A stretch of 6,964 nt of DNA from an uncultured Ardenticatenia bacterium (GCA_937858165.1 CALLZA010001032.1:1-6964); one strand, 5' to 3'. Shown: positions 1 through 5,526, numbered from the stretch's first letter. Notes: generated by a model not told the origin, from the sequence alone. Translations and numbers: made by a program.

Positions 1-65
1 CGTTGCGATGAAGACCATGTGACGGTAGTAGAGGTGTATATGTGTGTTTTATTGGTTTTTTTTTT
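1..65. other. Non-genomic flank: noise plus poly-T run
   Basis: This stretch lies outside the sequencing adapter at 66-131. It ends in a run of ten T (56-65) directly abutting the adapter's outer end. A read that runs past the end of a P7 adapter typically gives a homopolymer and then low-quality bases; seen in reverse complement, that is exactly this pattern. I treat it as artefact and see no biological feature in it. Confidence 0.9.
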
Positions 66-131
66 CAAGCAGAAGACGGCATACGAGATCTAGTACGGTC
101 TCGTGGGCTCGGAGATGTGTATAAGAGACAG
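66..131 (+). other. Illumina Nextera P7/i7 adapter (artefact)
   Basis: The block begins with the P7 flow-cell sequence (66-89), followed by an 8-base index CTAGTACG (90-97), the Nextera read-2 segment (98-112) and the 19-bp Tn5 mosaic end AGATGTGTATAAGAGACAG (113-131). From memory the index corresponds to Nextera N702. An inverted copy with the same index lies at 6769-6834. Translation through it gives the false peptide segments QAEDGIRD and GLGDVYKRQ, so any gene call starting upstream of 132 is spurious. The first six bases after it (AGACAG, 132-137) repeat the end of the mosaic end, so true genomic sequence may begin at 138. Confidence 0.98.
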
Positions 132-238
132 AGACAGGGCTGGCCGTGGCGACGGTCGTCTCGCTGCTCGTGGCCGCCGTGGCCGTGGTGGCCGTCGTCG
201 TTCGCCGCTTGCGGCTGCGGCGGCTAAGCGGCGGCTAA
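132..238 (+). CDS. C-terminal end of a membrane protein (5' truncated)
   Basis: In the frame whose first whole codon is ACA at 134, the sequence reads without a stop for 34 codons to TAA at 236-238. It encodes TGLAVATVVSLLVAAVAVV and continues with valines, then RRLRLRRLSGG. This is a typical single transmembrane helix followed by a short arginine-rich tail, which by the positive-inside rule would be cytoplasmic. The start is lost at the adapter junction. A competing frame ending at 227 begins inside the adapter and gives a Trp/Pro/Ser-rich peptide, so I reject it. Only the tail is present and no family can be assigned. It is followed by a promoter-like site, so the next gene probably has its own transcript. 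Confidence 0.6.
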
Positions 239-244
239 TCGTCT

Positions 245-273
245 CTGACAGCCGCCCGTGCCTCTGCTACACT
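245..273 (+). promoter_or_regulatory. Candidate sigma-70-type promoter for the Ig-domain protein
   Basis: CTGACA (245-250) matches the -35 consensus TTGACA at five of six bases. It is separated by 17 bases from TACACT (268-273), a four-of-six match to TATAAT. Transcription would start near 280, leaving a leader of about 115 nt that contains the 305-375 palindrome before the GTG at 395. The hexamers and spacing are visible; activity is inferred. Confidence 0.5.
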
Positions 274-304
274 TAGCCAGGAATTCAACACTGGACAAGA
301 ATTC

Positions 305-375
305 AACGCAAAGACGCCAGGCCGCAAAGATAGCATGTATCCCTTTGTGTCTTAGCGCCCTGGCGTCTTGGCGTT
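305..375. repeat. Imperfect palindromic intergenic repeat (CGCAAAGACGC type)
   Basis: The outer arms 305-321 (AACGCAAAGACGCCAGG) and 359-375 are reverse complements over 17 bp with one mismatch. The inner part (CGCAAAG at 323-329, CTTTGTGTCTTAGCG at 343-357) pairs only partly. The arms share the CGCAAAG core with the hairpin at 4214-4280. It lacks a T-tract, so it is not a good intrinsic terminator. It lies between the candidate promoter and the Shine-Dalgarno site of the 395 gene, so it would be transcribed into the 5' leader. A dispersed genomic repeat, possibly MITE- or REP-like, is the best reading. Confidence 0.65.
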
Positions 376-383
376 AACCTCTT

Positions 384-387
384 AGGA
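384..387 (+). promoter_or_regulatory. Shine-Dalgarno site supporting a GTG start
   Basis: AGGA at 384-387 lies seven bases before GTG at 395. There is no ATG nearby that would give a sensible N-terminus, so this site supports the GTG start. Confidence 0.6.
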
Positions 388-394
388 ATAAGTT

Positions 395-1738
395 GTGTCA
401 TCGAAACGGGCTACTCCACTGATCGTCATCCTTATTGCCGCCGCGCTAGTGCTGCTGGCCGTGTGGCTGGTCGGCCGCGTGCTGAACGGCGACAGCAGCC
501 TGCTGCGCGATGTCAGCGTACGCGATGCCGTCATTACCCCCAACGCCGACGGCGACAGCGACGCCACCCTCATCCGCTACGCCCTGTCGCGCAACGCCAC
601 CGTCTCCATCCACCTGGACAACGCCGCCGGCGACCGCTTCTACTTTCGACAGGTGAAGCCGCGCGGCGCGGGCGAATATGAAGTGCTGTTCAGCGGCATC
701 GTCGACGGCTACCGGCTGCCGGGCGAGGCGATCGAGGGCGACATCCTGGCCCGGCTGCTGCGCGACGGCGACTACACCTGGACTGTCACCGCCACCGACT
801 TCGACGGCGTGACCGAGAGCCAATCGGGCGCGCTGACCGTCGCCGGGGCCGATACCGAGTTGCCCGAAATCCGCAACTTCACCCTCGACAAAAACACCTT
901 CACCCCCAACCGCGACGGCCTGGGCGACCGCGTGTTGGCCCAGCTCTATTTGCCCAAGGAAGTGGCCGCGCTGCGCGTCTTCCTGGAGATGCCCGACGGC
1001 CGCGAAGTGCCCATCGCCGAGCAGGAGCTTGATATCCCGCTCAACTCCGTCGGCCGCCACTACTTCGACTACGAAGGCGGCGTGGACAACGGCGAGACGC
1101 CTCCACCCGACGGAACCTACCCCATCATCGCTGTGGCCGAAGATGTCGAGGGGCAGCGCGTGCGTGTCGCGGGCCAGCTAACCATCCAGTTCGGCGGCGT
1201 GCCCCGCGCCTACATCGTCTCGCCGCCGACCGACCGCACCGTCCAGTGGAGCGCCACGGCCGTCGCCCTGTGCGACACAGTGACCTTCACCCTGACTGTG
1301 CAGAACGACGGCAACACGCCGCTGCGCACCACCGGCCCCGCGCCGGGCACGGTCTACGACTCCGATTGGAACTACAACACGCTGGGCTGGCACACCGAAT
1401 CGGGCGCGTTCCGTGTCGCCATCGGCTTCGAGAACGAGCTGACCAACTACCCCTACCGCTGGGCCATCGGCAACCTGGAGGAGCTGGAACGCATCGGTGA
1501 CGCCTACTACCTGATGCCCGACGCCCGCGCCGTCGTCACCGGCAGCATCCGTGTCGTGGACGTGTTCGGCGTACGCAACCCGCAACCGATGTGGGCCGGG
1601 CTGATCCACGAAGACGTGGAGATCAGCGAGTTCAACAACCGCGTTGATGCCCAGGATATTCTGGTTGACGTGCCCGATCCGGGCAACGTGGCGACGTGTG
1701 AAGAGCGGCCCATCCCCGTGCGCGTCGTGGAGCCATAG
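395..1738 (+). CDS. Membrane-anchored protein with two FlgD/CHU_C-type Ig-like domains
   Basis: This encodes 447 residues from a GTG start backed by AGGA seven bases upstream. Residues 1-6 are polar with Lys/Arg, and 7-29 form one hydrophobic helix, so it is probably an N-terminal anchor with the rest outside the membrane. Two similar domains follow. The first (about 40-150) has TPNADGDSD at 48-56; the second (about 157-265) has TPNRDGLGD at 170-178. This Asp-rich loop opens the FlgD-like and gliding-motility C-terminal Ig-like families and may bind calcium. Each domain ends with a DGDYTWTVTATD or DGTYPIIAVAED strand. Residues about 270-425 form a third, beta-rich part (VTFTLTVQNDGNTPLRTTG at 296-314; NPQPMWAGLIHEDVEI at 395-410) that I cannot name. 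It resembles CARDB-like domains in its NDGNTPL turn. C293 and C434 are the only cysteines and could form a disulfide. An adhesion or envelope scaffolding role is inferred. No catalytic motif is visible. Confidence 0.85.
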   Translation: MSSKRATPLIVILIAAALVLLAVWLVGRVLNGDSSLLRDVSVRDAVITPNADGDSDATLIRYALSRNATVSIHLDNAAGDRFYFRQVKPRGAGEYEVLFSGIVDGYRLPGEAIEGDILARLLRDGDYTWTVTATDFDGVTESQSGALTVAGADTELPEIRNFTLDKNTFTPNRDGLGDRVLAQLYLPKEVAALRVFLEMPDGREVPIAEQELDIPLNSVGRHYFDYEGGVDNGETPPPDGTYPIIAVAEDVEGQRVRVAGQLTIQFGGVPRAYIVSPPTDRTVQWSATAVALCDTVTFTLTVQNDGNTPLRTTGPAPGTVYDSDWNYNTLGWHTESGAFRVAIGFENELTNYPYRWAIGNLEELERIGDAYYLMPDARAVVTGSIRVVDVFGVRNPQPMWAGLIHEDVEISEFNNRVDAQDILVDVPDPGNVATCEERPIPVRVVEP

Positions 1739-1774
1739 CCGGTCGGCCGCCTCTTGCCCGCGGAGGGCTCAGCT

Positions 1775-1818
1775 TCAGATGCGCCGCGCCGCTGCTCGTT
1801 GCGTCCGTCCGCATCTGA
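1775..1818. repeat. Short inverted repeat after the Ig-domain gene
   Basis: TCAGATGCG (1775-1783) and CGCATCTGA (1810-1818) are exact 9-bp reverse complements around a 26-base loop, starting 37 bases after the stop at 1738. It could act as a weak terminator, but there is no T-tract and the loop is large. Confidence 0.35.
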
Positions 1819-1849
1819 GGATACGGACTCTGCGATTACACTCTGATTT

Positions 1850-1888
1850 CTGACCACTGATCTACTGACCACGGCTCACTGGCCACTG
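1850..1888. repeat. Degenerate CTGACCACTG direct repeats
   Basis: CTGACCACTGA (1850-1860), CTGACCACGG (1865-1874) and CACTGGCCACTG (1877-1888) are imperfect tandem copies of a roughly 10-14-base unit. They fall in the noncoding spacer with no open frame of coding character on either strand. They look like a decayed short tandem repeat. Confidence 0.5.
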
Positions 1889-1912
1889 TATCTTAATCTC
1901 CCCTAAATGACA

Positions 1913-1942
1913 TTGCCCCCCTTGGCGCGTTCGTTATACACT
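1913..1942 (+). promoter_or_regulatory. Candidate promoter for the binding-protein / glycosyltransferase pair
   Basis: TTGCCC (1913-1918) is a four-of-six -35 match. It lies 16 bases before TATACA (1935-1940), or 18 before the overlapping TACACT (1937-1942). The string TACACTAGCC here closely resembles TACACTTAGCC at 268-278, in the other candidate promoter. The transcript would start near 1947 and carry a leader of about 105 nt ending in a terminator hairpin. This is inference from hexamers only. Confidence 0.4.
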
Positions 1943-2019
1943 AGCCATATCGTCGGTGTCTGATCCTCCCGCACTCCTTAGCGCGGCCAGACAATCGAGA
2001 CAGGTTGACAATCGGCAGG

Positions 2020-2048
2020 GCGACTGGCGGAACCGTCAGTCGCTTTTT
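2020..2048 (+). terminator. Intrinsic-terminator hairpin directly before the start codon
   Basis: GCGACTGGCG (2020-2029) pairs with CGTCAGTCGC (2034-2043), with one G-U pair, around the loop GAAC. TTTTT (2044-2048) follows at once. This is a complete rho-independent terminator by form, and only five bases (2049-2053) separate it from the ATG at 2054. There is no Shine-Dalgarno sequence between them. It could end readthrough from upstream, or act as an attenuator in a leader starting near 1947. The leader also has a TGTCTG/CAGACA pair (1957-1962, 1988-1993) and a direct repeat GACAATCG (1990-1997, 2007-2014). I recognise no known riboswitch class. Confidence 0.65.
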
Positions 2049-2053
2049 ATCCT

Positions 2054-3283
2054 ATGAACATGCATCGCACCCGAATCTTCGCTCTGGCCTCTCTGGCCGC
2101 CGCGCTCACGATGTCGGCTATGGCCTGTGGGCCTCAAGCCAACGCGCCGGTCACGACGACGCCCCAGCTCGTCACCGTCGAAGTGACGCGCCTCGTCGAC
2201 GCCGGCCAGAGCGCGCCAACCGTCGCCCCCGCCCCAATCGCGGCCCCGACCGAGCCGACCAGGCCCACGGCTGCCCCGCCGGTGGTCACCGTCGAGGTCA
2301 CACGCCCGGCGCTGGGCACGGCCGAGCGCCCGGTGCAACTCCTATTCCCGCCGACGACGGCCGGCGCGACCATCGCCCAACGGGCCGAGCCGCTGGTGGC
2401 GGCCCTGGAAGCGGCCACCGGGGCGGAGTTCGCCGTCGGCGTGCCCGATGACGAAGCGGCCGTGGCGGCTCTGTTGTGCGCCGCGCCGGCCGACACCATC
2501 GGCTTCATCTCCGCTGCGGCCTACACCCTGGCCCACGATGCGTGTGACGCCGTGGCCGGACTGGTGGCCCGCCACGACGACGGGCTGACCTGGCAGATGG
2601 GCATGCTCGTCACCCAACCCGGCGCGGCGACCGAACTGGCTGAACTGGCCGGGCGGCGCTGGGCCGTGGCCGACACGCGCAGCCTGCCCAACTACCTCTA
2701 CTTCCGCGCCCAGATGGCCGAGGCGGGCATCGAGCCGGGCGAAGTGGTTACCCAACCGGAGGAGACGAGCGCCCTGTTGGCGCTGCGCAATGAGGCGGTC
2801 GACTTCACCACCGCCGTCTTCGTCCCGCCCGTCATGCCGCTCGACCGGCAGTGGGTGTTCGGCGAGACGCAGCCGGAGGAGTGGCGCGTGCTGGGCATTT
2901 CGCCGACACGTAGTCCCATCGGCTACGTGTTGGTCGCGGGCGAGCCGGAGTTTGGCGGCTACCGGCTGCGCGACGCGCGCGCCCGTCTATTTGACACCAC
3001 GCCCGACATCTTCGACGTGACCCGCATCCTGGCGCTGAGCGAACCGATCCCCAACGAGACGGTCGTCTTTGGCGCCGACTTTCCGCTGCTTCTGGCGCGC
3101 CAAACGCTGGCGACGATGGCCGAATTCGCCGCGTCCGAAGCGTGCCAGAGCTCGCTGTGCTCGGCCGATTTCTACGGCTGGACCGGACTGGAACCGGCCG
3201 ACGATGCCGCTTATGACCCAATCCGCTTTATCCAAAACACGCTGGAGCTGGAAGCTGCCGACCTTTGGGCAGAACTGGACTGA
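2054..3283 (+). CDS. PhnD-type phosphonate/phosphate-like ABC substrate-binding lipoprotein
   Basis: This encodes 409 residues. A type II signal peptide spans residues 1-24, with the lipobox AMAC and lipidated Cys at C25. A low-complexity Ala/Pro/Thr linker (about 26-92) tethers the domain and contains VTVEVTR twice (40-46 and 78-84). The binding domain runs from about 93 to 409 and has PhnD-family character: PVQLLFPPTTAGATI at the first strand, DTIGFISAAAYTLAHDA at 147-163, GRRWAVADTRSLPNY at 200-214, and YGWTGLEPADDAAYDPIR near the C-terminus (374-391). Cysteine pairs C142/C164 and C364/C369 could be disulfides. By family it would capture a small oxyanion or phosphonate outside the membrane and pass it to an ABC permease. 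However, no permease or ATPase gene is adjacent, so the ligand is unknown and it may serve a distant transporter. ATG at 2054 and in-frame ATG at 2060 are both possible starts, and neither has a Shine-Dalgarno sequence. Confidence 0.8.
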   Translation: MNMHRTRIFALASLAAALTMSAMACGPQANAPVTTTPQLVTVEVTRLVDAGQSAPTVAPAPIAAPTEPTRPTAAPPVVTVEVTRPALGTAERPVQLLFPPTTAGATIAQRAEPLVAALEAATGAEFAVGVPDDEAAVAALLCAAPADTIGFISAAAYTLAHDACDAVAGLVARHDDGLTWQMGMLVTQPGAATELAELAGRRWAVADTRSLPNYLYFRAQMAEAGIEPGEVVTQPEETSALLALRNEAVDFTTAVFVPPVMPLDRQWVFGETQPEEWRVLGISPTRSPIGYVLVAGEPEFGGYRLRDARARLFDTTPDIFDVTRILALSEPIPNETVVFGADFPLLLARQTLATMAEFAASEACQSSLCSADFYGWTGLEPADDAAYDPIRFIQNTLELEAADLWAELD

Positions 3284-3284
3284 G

Positions 3285-4205
3285 ATGATCGACGTTGCCA
3301 TCATTATCGTCAGTTGGAACGTCCGCAACTATCTGGCCGACTGCCTGCGCTCTGTGGCCGCCGATCTGCGCGCCTCGCGGCTGCGCGGCGAGATATGGGT
3401 CGTCGATAACGCCTCGACCGACGGTACCGTCTCCCTGCTGCGCGATCTGTACCCCCAGATCCACGTCATCGCCAACCAGACCAACGTCGGCTTTGGCGCG
3501 GCCAATAACCAGGGCATGCGCGCCGCGGCCAGCAGCCACCCGCGCTACTACTTCTTCTTGAACCCCGATACGTTGGTACGACCGGGGGCCATGGGCCATC
3601 TGGTGAAGTGCCTCGACGAGCGGCCCAAGGGCGGCATGGCCAGCGCCCGGCTGACGTTTGGCGACGGCCGCTTCCAGCACAGCGCCTTCTCCTTTCCCGG
3701 CCTGGGGCAACTGGTGTTCGACCTCTACCCCCTGCCGCCGCGCCTCTATGAGAGCCGTCTCAACGGCCGCTATCCGCGCCGCATGTACCAGCCCGACCGG
3801 CCGCCGTTCGTCATCGATCACCCCCTCGGCGCGACCATGCTCGTCCGCGCCGACGTGGCCGAATCGACCCAGGGCTTCGACGAGTCGTTCCACATGTATT
3901 GCGAGGAGATCGACTGGAGCTGGCGCGTACGCGAGTCGGGCTGGGAGATCTACGCCGTGCCCAAGGCGGAGATCGTCCACTACGGCGGCGAGAGCACGCG
4001 CCAGATCCCGGCCCAGTCGCTGTTGAACCTGTGGGCCAGCCGGGCGCAACTCTATCGCAAGCACCACGGGCCGCTGAAACAGCGGGTAGCCGGCTGGCTG
4101 GTACGCTCGAAGATGAGCCGCAAGGCGCGCCAGGCCCAGGACCCGCAACTCAAGAGCGCCTACGAAGACATCGTCGCCCTCTGGTCGCCCAACGCGCAGC
4201 ATTAG
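3285..4205 (+). CDS. Family 2 glycosyltransferase (rhamnosyltransferase/WbbL-like)
   Basis: This encodes 306 residues. The ATG at 3285 follows the TGA of the binding-protein gene after one base (TGAGATG), which implies translational coupling. In-frame codons upstream to 3069 lie inside the previous gene and encode a basic, tryptophan-rich peptide unlike this family, so the longer start is rejected. GT-A fold landmarks are all present: IIIVSWNVRNYLADCLRSV at 6-24, VVDNASTDGT at 39-48, NVGFGAANNQG at 67-77, the nucleotide-sugar/metal motif FLNPDT at 91-96 (D95), GATMLVRAD at 182-190, and the acceptor/base region GFDESFHMYCEEIDWSWR at 197-214. There is no transmembrane helix, so the enzyme should act in the cytoplasm on a lipid-linked or protein acceptor during cell-surface glycan synthesis. 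The sugar donor cannot be read from sequence. Its link to the binding protein is positional only. Confidence 0.9.
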   Translation: MIDVAIIIVSWNVRNYLADCLRSVAADLRASRLRGEIWVVDNASTDGTVSLLRDLYPQIHVIANQTNVGFGAANNQGMRAAASSHPRYYFFLNPDTLVRPGAMGHLVKCLDERPKGGMASARLTFGDGRFQHSAFSFPGLGQLVFDLYPLPPRLYESRLNGRYPRRMYQPDRPPFVIDHPLGATMLVRADVAESTQGFDESFHMYCEEIDWSWRVRESGWEIYAVPKAEIVHYGGESTRQIPAQSLLNLWASRAQLYRKHHGPLKQRVAGWLVRSKMSRKARQAQDPQLKSAYEDIVALWSPNAQH

Positions 4206-4213
4206 GCTCTAAG

Positions 4214-4282
4214 AAGGATTTAACGCAAAGGCGCAAAGAAGAAAACGGAATTCTTCTTTGCGCCTTTGCGTTAAATCCTTTT
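4214..4282. terminator. Bidirectional hairpin between convergent genes (CGCAAAGGCGCAAAG repeat)
   Basis: The arms 4214-4243 and 4251-4280 are perfect 30-bp reverse complements around a 7-base loop (AACGGAA). The right arm is followed by TTTT (4279-4282, overlapping its end). It starts nine bases after the glycosyltransferase stop (4203-4205), and its right edge overlaps the foldase stop codon (TAA, 4283-4281 on the - strand). It would stop transcription from both sides. The core ACGCAAAGGCGCAAAG is related to the repeat at 305-375, so this is probably a dispersed palindrome used as a terminator. Confidence 0.85.
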
Positions 4283-5234
4283 ATGGAATGAAGCGTTCGA
4301 TGGTCGCCGCGGCGCGGAGTTGGGCCAGCCAGTCGTCGAACGCCGCCTCCAGTCGGGCCTGATAGGCATCGACGCCCAAAGCGCGGTCGGCTTCGCGTTC
4401 CGTCACCTGGATGATGTAGTACGTCGTCGTTCCGTCGGCGTTGGTCACGCCGATCAGATCGCTGATCTCCCCCGGTTGCAGGGCAAAGGCTGCCGCCTCC
4501 ACCTCCGGCACAAGCAAAGCCCCCATGGCAAAGAAGCCCAAATCGCCGCCAATCTCACCCGTCACGCGATCGACCGAGTTCTGTTGGGCCAGGAAGGCGA
4601 AGTCGTCGCCGGCCCGCGCCCGGTCGAGCACCGTCTGGGCCAGGGCCGCATCGTCCATCTGGATGTAGCGGGCGCGCACGTGGTCGGCCGTGTCGGGCAC
4701 CTCGGCCGTCACCTGGGCCACCATCTCGCCCGTCACCATCTCGGCGGCCAGCGCGGCGCGGAACTCTTCGACGGTGTAGCCCACCGACTGTAGCCAGGCG
4801 TCGAACTCGGCCGGCGAGGCATAGACCGCCTGTAGCTCGGCCAGGCGCGTCTCCACGGCGTCATCGCTTATCACGACGCCCGCAGTCGCCGCTGCTTGCA
4901 GGATGAGTTCGCGGTCGATGAGCGCGCTCAGCACCTGCTCAGTGGCGTCGGCGGCGGGCGCGCTGCCGGCGGCCGTCTGCCCGGCGGCGTAGCGGGCCAT
5001 CTCGCGCTCGAAGGTAGCCAGGGTGATGGCTTGGCCGTTGACCTGGGCGGCCAGCGGCTCGGTCGGCGTCGGCGTGGGCGGGATGGGGGTAGATGAAGCG
5101 GCCACGGGCGGCGGCAGGGTGGCCGGGGCGACCGGGGCAGCGGTGGCCATCTCGTCGGTGGCCGCCGGGTCCTGGCGGCAGGCGGCCGACAGCAACAGAA
5201 TGAGCGCCAGAAGCGCAAGAATACCGTGTCTCAT
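4281..5234 (-). CDS. SurA/PrsA-like parvulin-domain foldase lipoprotein
   Basis: The ATG at 5234 gives 317 residues. I prefer it to an in-frame ATG at 5294 because it starts the signal peptide exactly (MRHGILALLALILLLSAAC, lipidated Cys at C19). It also lies seven bases after a TATAAT box, whereas the upstream extension runs through a repeat. A Pro/Thr linker (about 21-61, with IPPTPTPTEP) leads into a SurA_N-like helical chaperone region (62-178: VNGQAITLATFEREMARY, ALIDRELILQAA). A parvulin-type rotamase domain follows (about 184-280: VRARYIQM, GGDLGFFAMGALLVPEVEAAAFALQPGEISDLIG, YYIIQVTER). By family it assists folding of secreted proteins outside the membrane. The usual His of the HILV motif is Tyr (Y190), and the usual His of GYHII is also Tyr (Y273), so isomerase activity may be lost while chaperone function remains. 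It converges on the glycosyltransferase gene and shares its terminator hairpin. Confidence 0.85.
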   Translation of the reverse strand: MRHGILALLALILLLSAACRQDPAATDEMATAAPVAPATLPPPVAASSTPIPPTPTPTEPLAAQVNGQAITLATFEREMARYAAGQTAAGSAPAADATEQVLSALIDRELILQAAATAGVVISDDAVETRLAELQAVYASPAEFDAWLQSVGYTVEEFRAALAAEMVTGEMVAQVTAEVPDTADHVRARYIQMDDAALAQTVLDRARAGDDFAFLAQQNSVDRVTGEIGGDLGFFAMGALLVPEVEAAAFALQPGEISDLIGVTNADGTTTYYIIQVTEREADRALGVDAYQARLEAAFDDWLAQLRAAATIERFIP

Positions 5235-5241
5235 GGGGCCG

Positions 5242-5270
5242 ATTATACCGCTATCCCGGGGGGCGACGCA
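5242..5270 (-). promoter_or_regulatory. Promoter giving a leaderless foldase mRNA
   Basis: On the - strand a perfect TATAAT lies at 5247-5242 and the ATG begins at 5234, seven bases later. Transcription would therefore start at or within a base or two of the ATG, leaving no room for a ribosome-binding site. The -35 position at 17-base spacing (5270-5265) reads TGCGTC, a weak match that falls inside a GGTGCGACGCACC-type repeat copy. The -10 box is strong evidence; leaderless initiation is inferred. Confidence 0.6.
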
Positions 5271-5344
5271 CCCGCACTTCCCGGTGCGATGCACTTCCGG
5301 ACGTGCATCGCACCTTCTTTCTCAACTGCAAGGTGCGACGCACC
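5262..5344. repeat. Cluster of GGTGCGAYGCACC quasi-palindromes with a 12-bp hairpin
   Basis: Four copies of a 12-13-base quasi-palindrome occur: GGCGACGCACC (5262-5272), GGTGCGATGCAC (5283-5294), GTGCATCGCACC (5303-5314) and GGTGCGACGCACC (5332-5344). The middle two are exact 12-bp reverse complements around an 8-base loop (TTCCGGAC) and form a strong hairpin. The cluster fills the spacer between the small membrane protein stop (5350) and the foldase promoter. There is no T-tract on the - strand side, so termination is uncertain. It could be a REP-like dispersed repeat, a binding site array, or both. Confidence 0.7.
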
Positions 5345-5349
5345 CAAAG

Positions 5350-5526
5350 CTATCGTATCAGCAGCCACAACACGAAGAGGACGACCGCCACCACCCCGGC
5401 CACCAACAACACCCGCGTCAACTCCATCGCCACGCTGGCAAAGTAACGTAACACCAGGAGCAGCAGGGCGAGCACAACGGCGGCCAAAACGATCCAACCG
5501 ACCGTAGACAGGCTCATGCCAGCCAT
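5350..5526 (-). CDS. Small two-helix membrane protein coupled to hutI
   Basis: This encodes 58 residues from ATG at 5526 to TAG at 5352-5350. The A of its ATG is the last base of the hutI stop (TGATG), and a GAGGTG Shine-Dalgarno sequence (5537-5532) lies five bases upstream, inside hutI. Both features support real, coupled translation. The peptide begins MAGMSLSTVGW. It has a hydrophobic helix at about 11-26 (IVLAAVVLALLLLVL), a short polar turn RYFASVAMELTR (27-38) and a second helix at about 39-57 ending LWLLIR. I recognise no family. The context suggests an integral membrane accessory protein or simply a co-transcribed small protein; a link to histidine breakdown is not shown. A second in-frame ATG at 5517 would give a protein three residues shorter. 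Confidence 0.7.
   Translation of the reverse strand: MAGMSLSTVGWIVLAAVVLALLLLVLRYFASVAMELTRVLLVAGVVAVVLFVLWLLIR

Noticed and set aside
42..227. Possible 61-aa protein beginning before the insert
   Set aside because: Its N-terminal half is translated adapter, and the remainder is an off-frame reading of a transmembrane-helix tail that ends at 238.
446..1060. Long - strand open frame opposite the Ig-domain gene
   Set aside because: It is an antisense shadow caused by high GC in third codon positions, with a low-complexity His/Gly/Val-rich translation and no motif. The same applies to the other antisense frames at 1178-1609, 2342-2755 and 3228-4202.
2005..2010. Perfect TTGACA as a -35 box for the binding-protein gene
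   Set aside because: No -10-like hexamer lies 16-18 bases downstream; that position falls in the GC-rich terminator stem.
3069..3284. Longer glycosyltransferase start at 3069
   Set aside because: The 72 extra residues overlap the 3' end of the binding-protein gene in another frame and are basic and tryptophan-rich. The GT2 motif pattern begins right after the ATG at 3285.
5235..5294. Foldase start at 5294
   Set aside because: The extra 20 residues run through the palindrome cluster and the TATAAT box and would precede an otherwise perfect lipoprotein signal peptide.
5283..5344. CRISPR-like array
   Set aside because: The repeats are only 12-13 bases, palindromic and in mixed orientation with unequal short spacers, and no cas gene is present.
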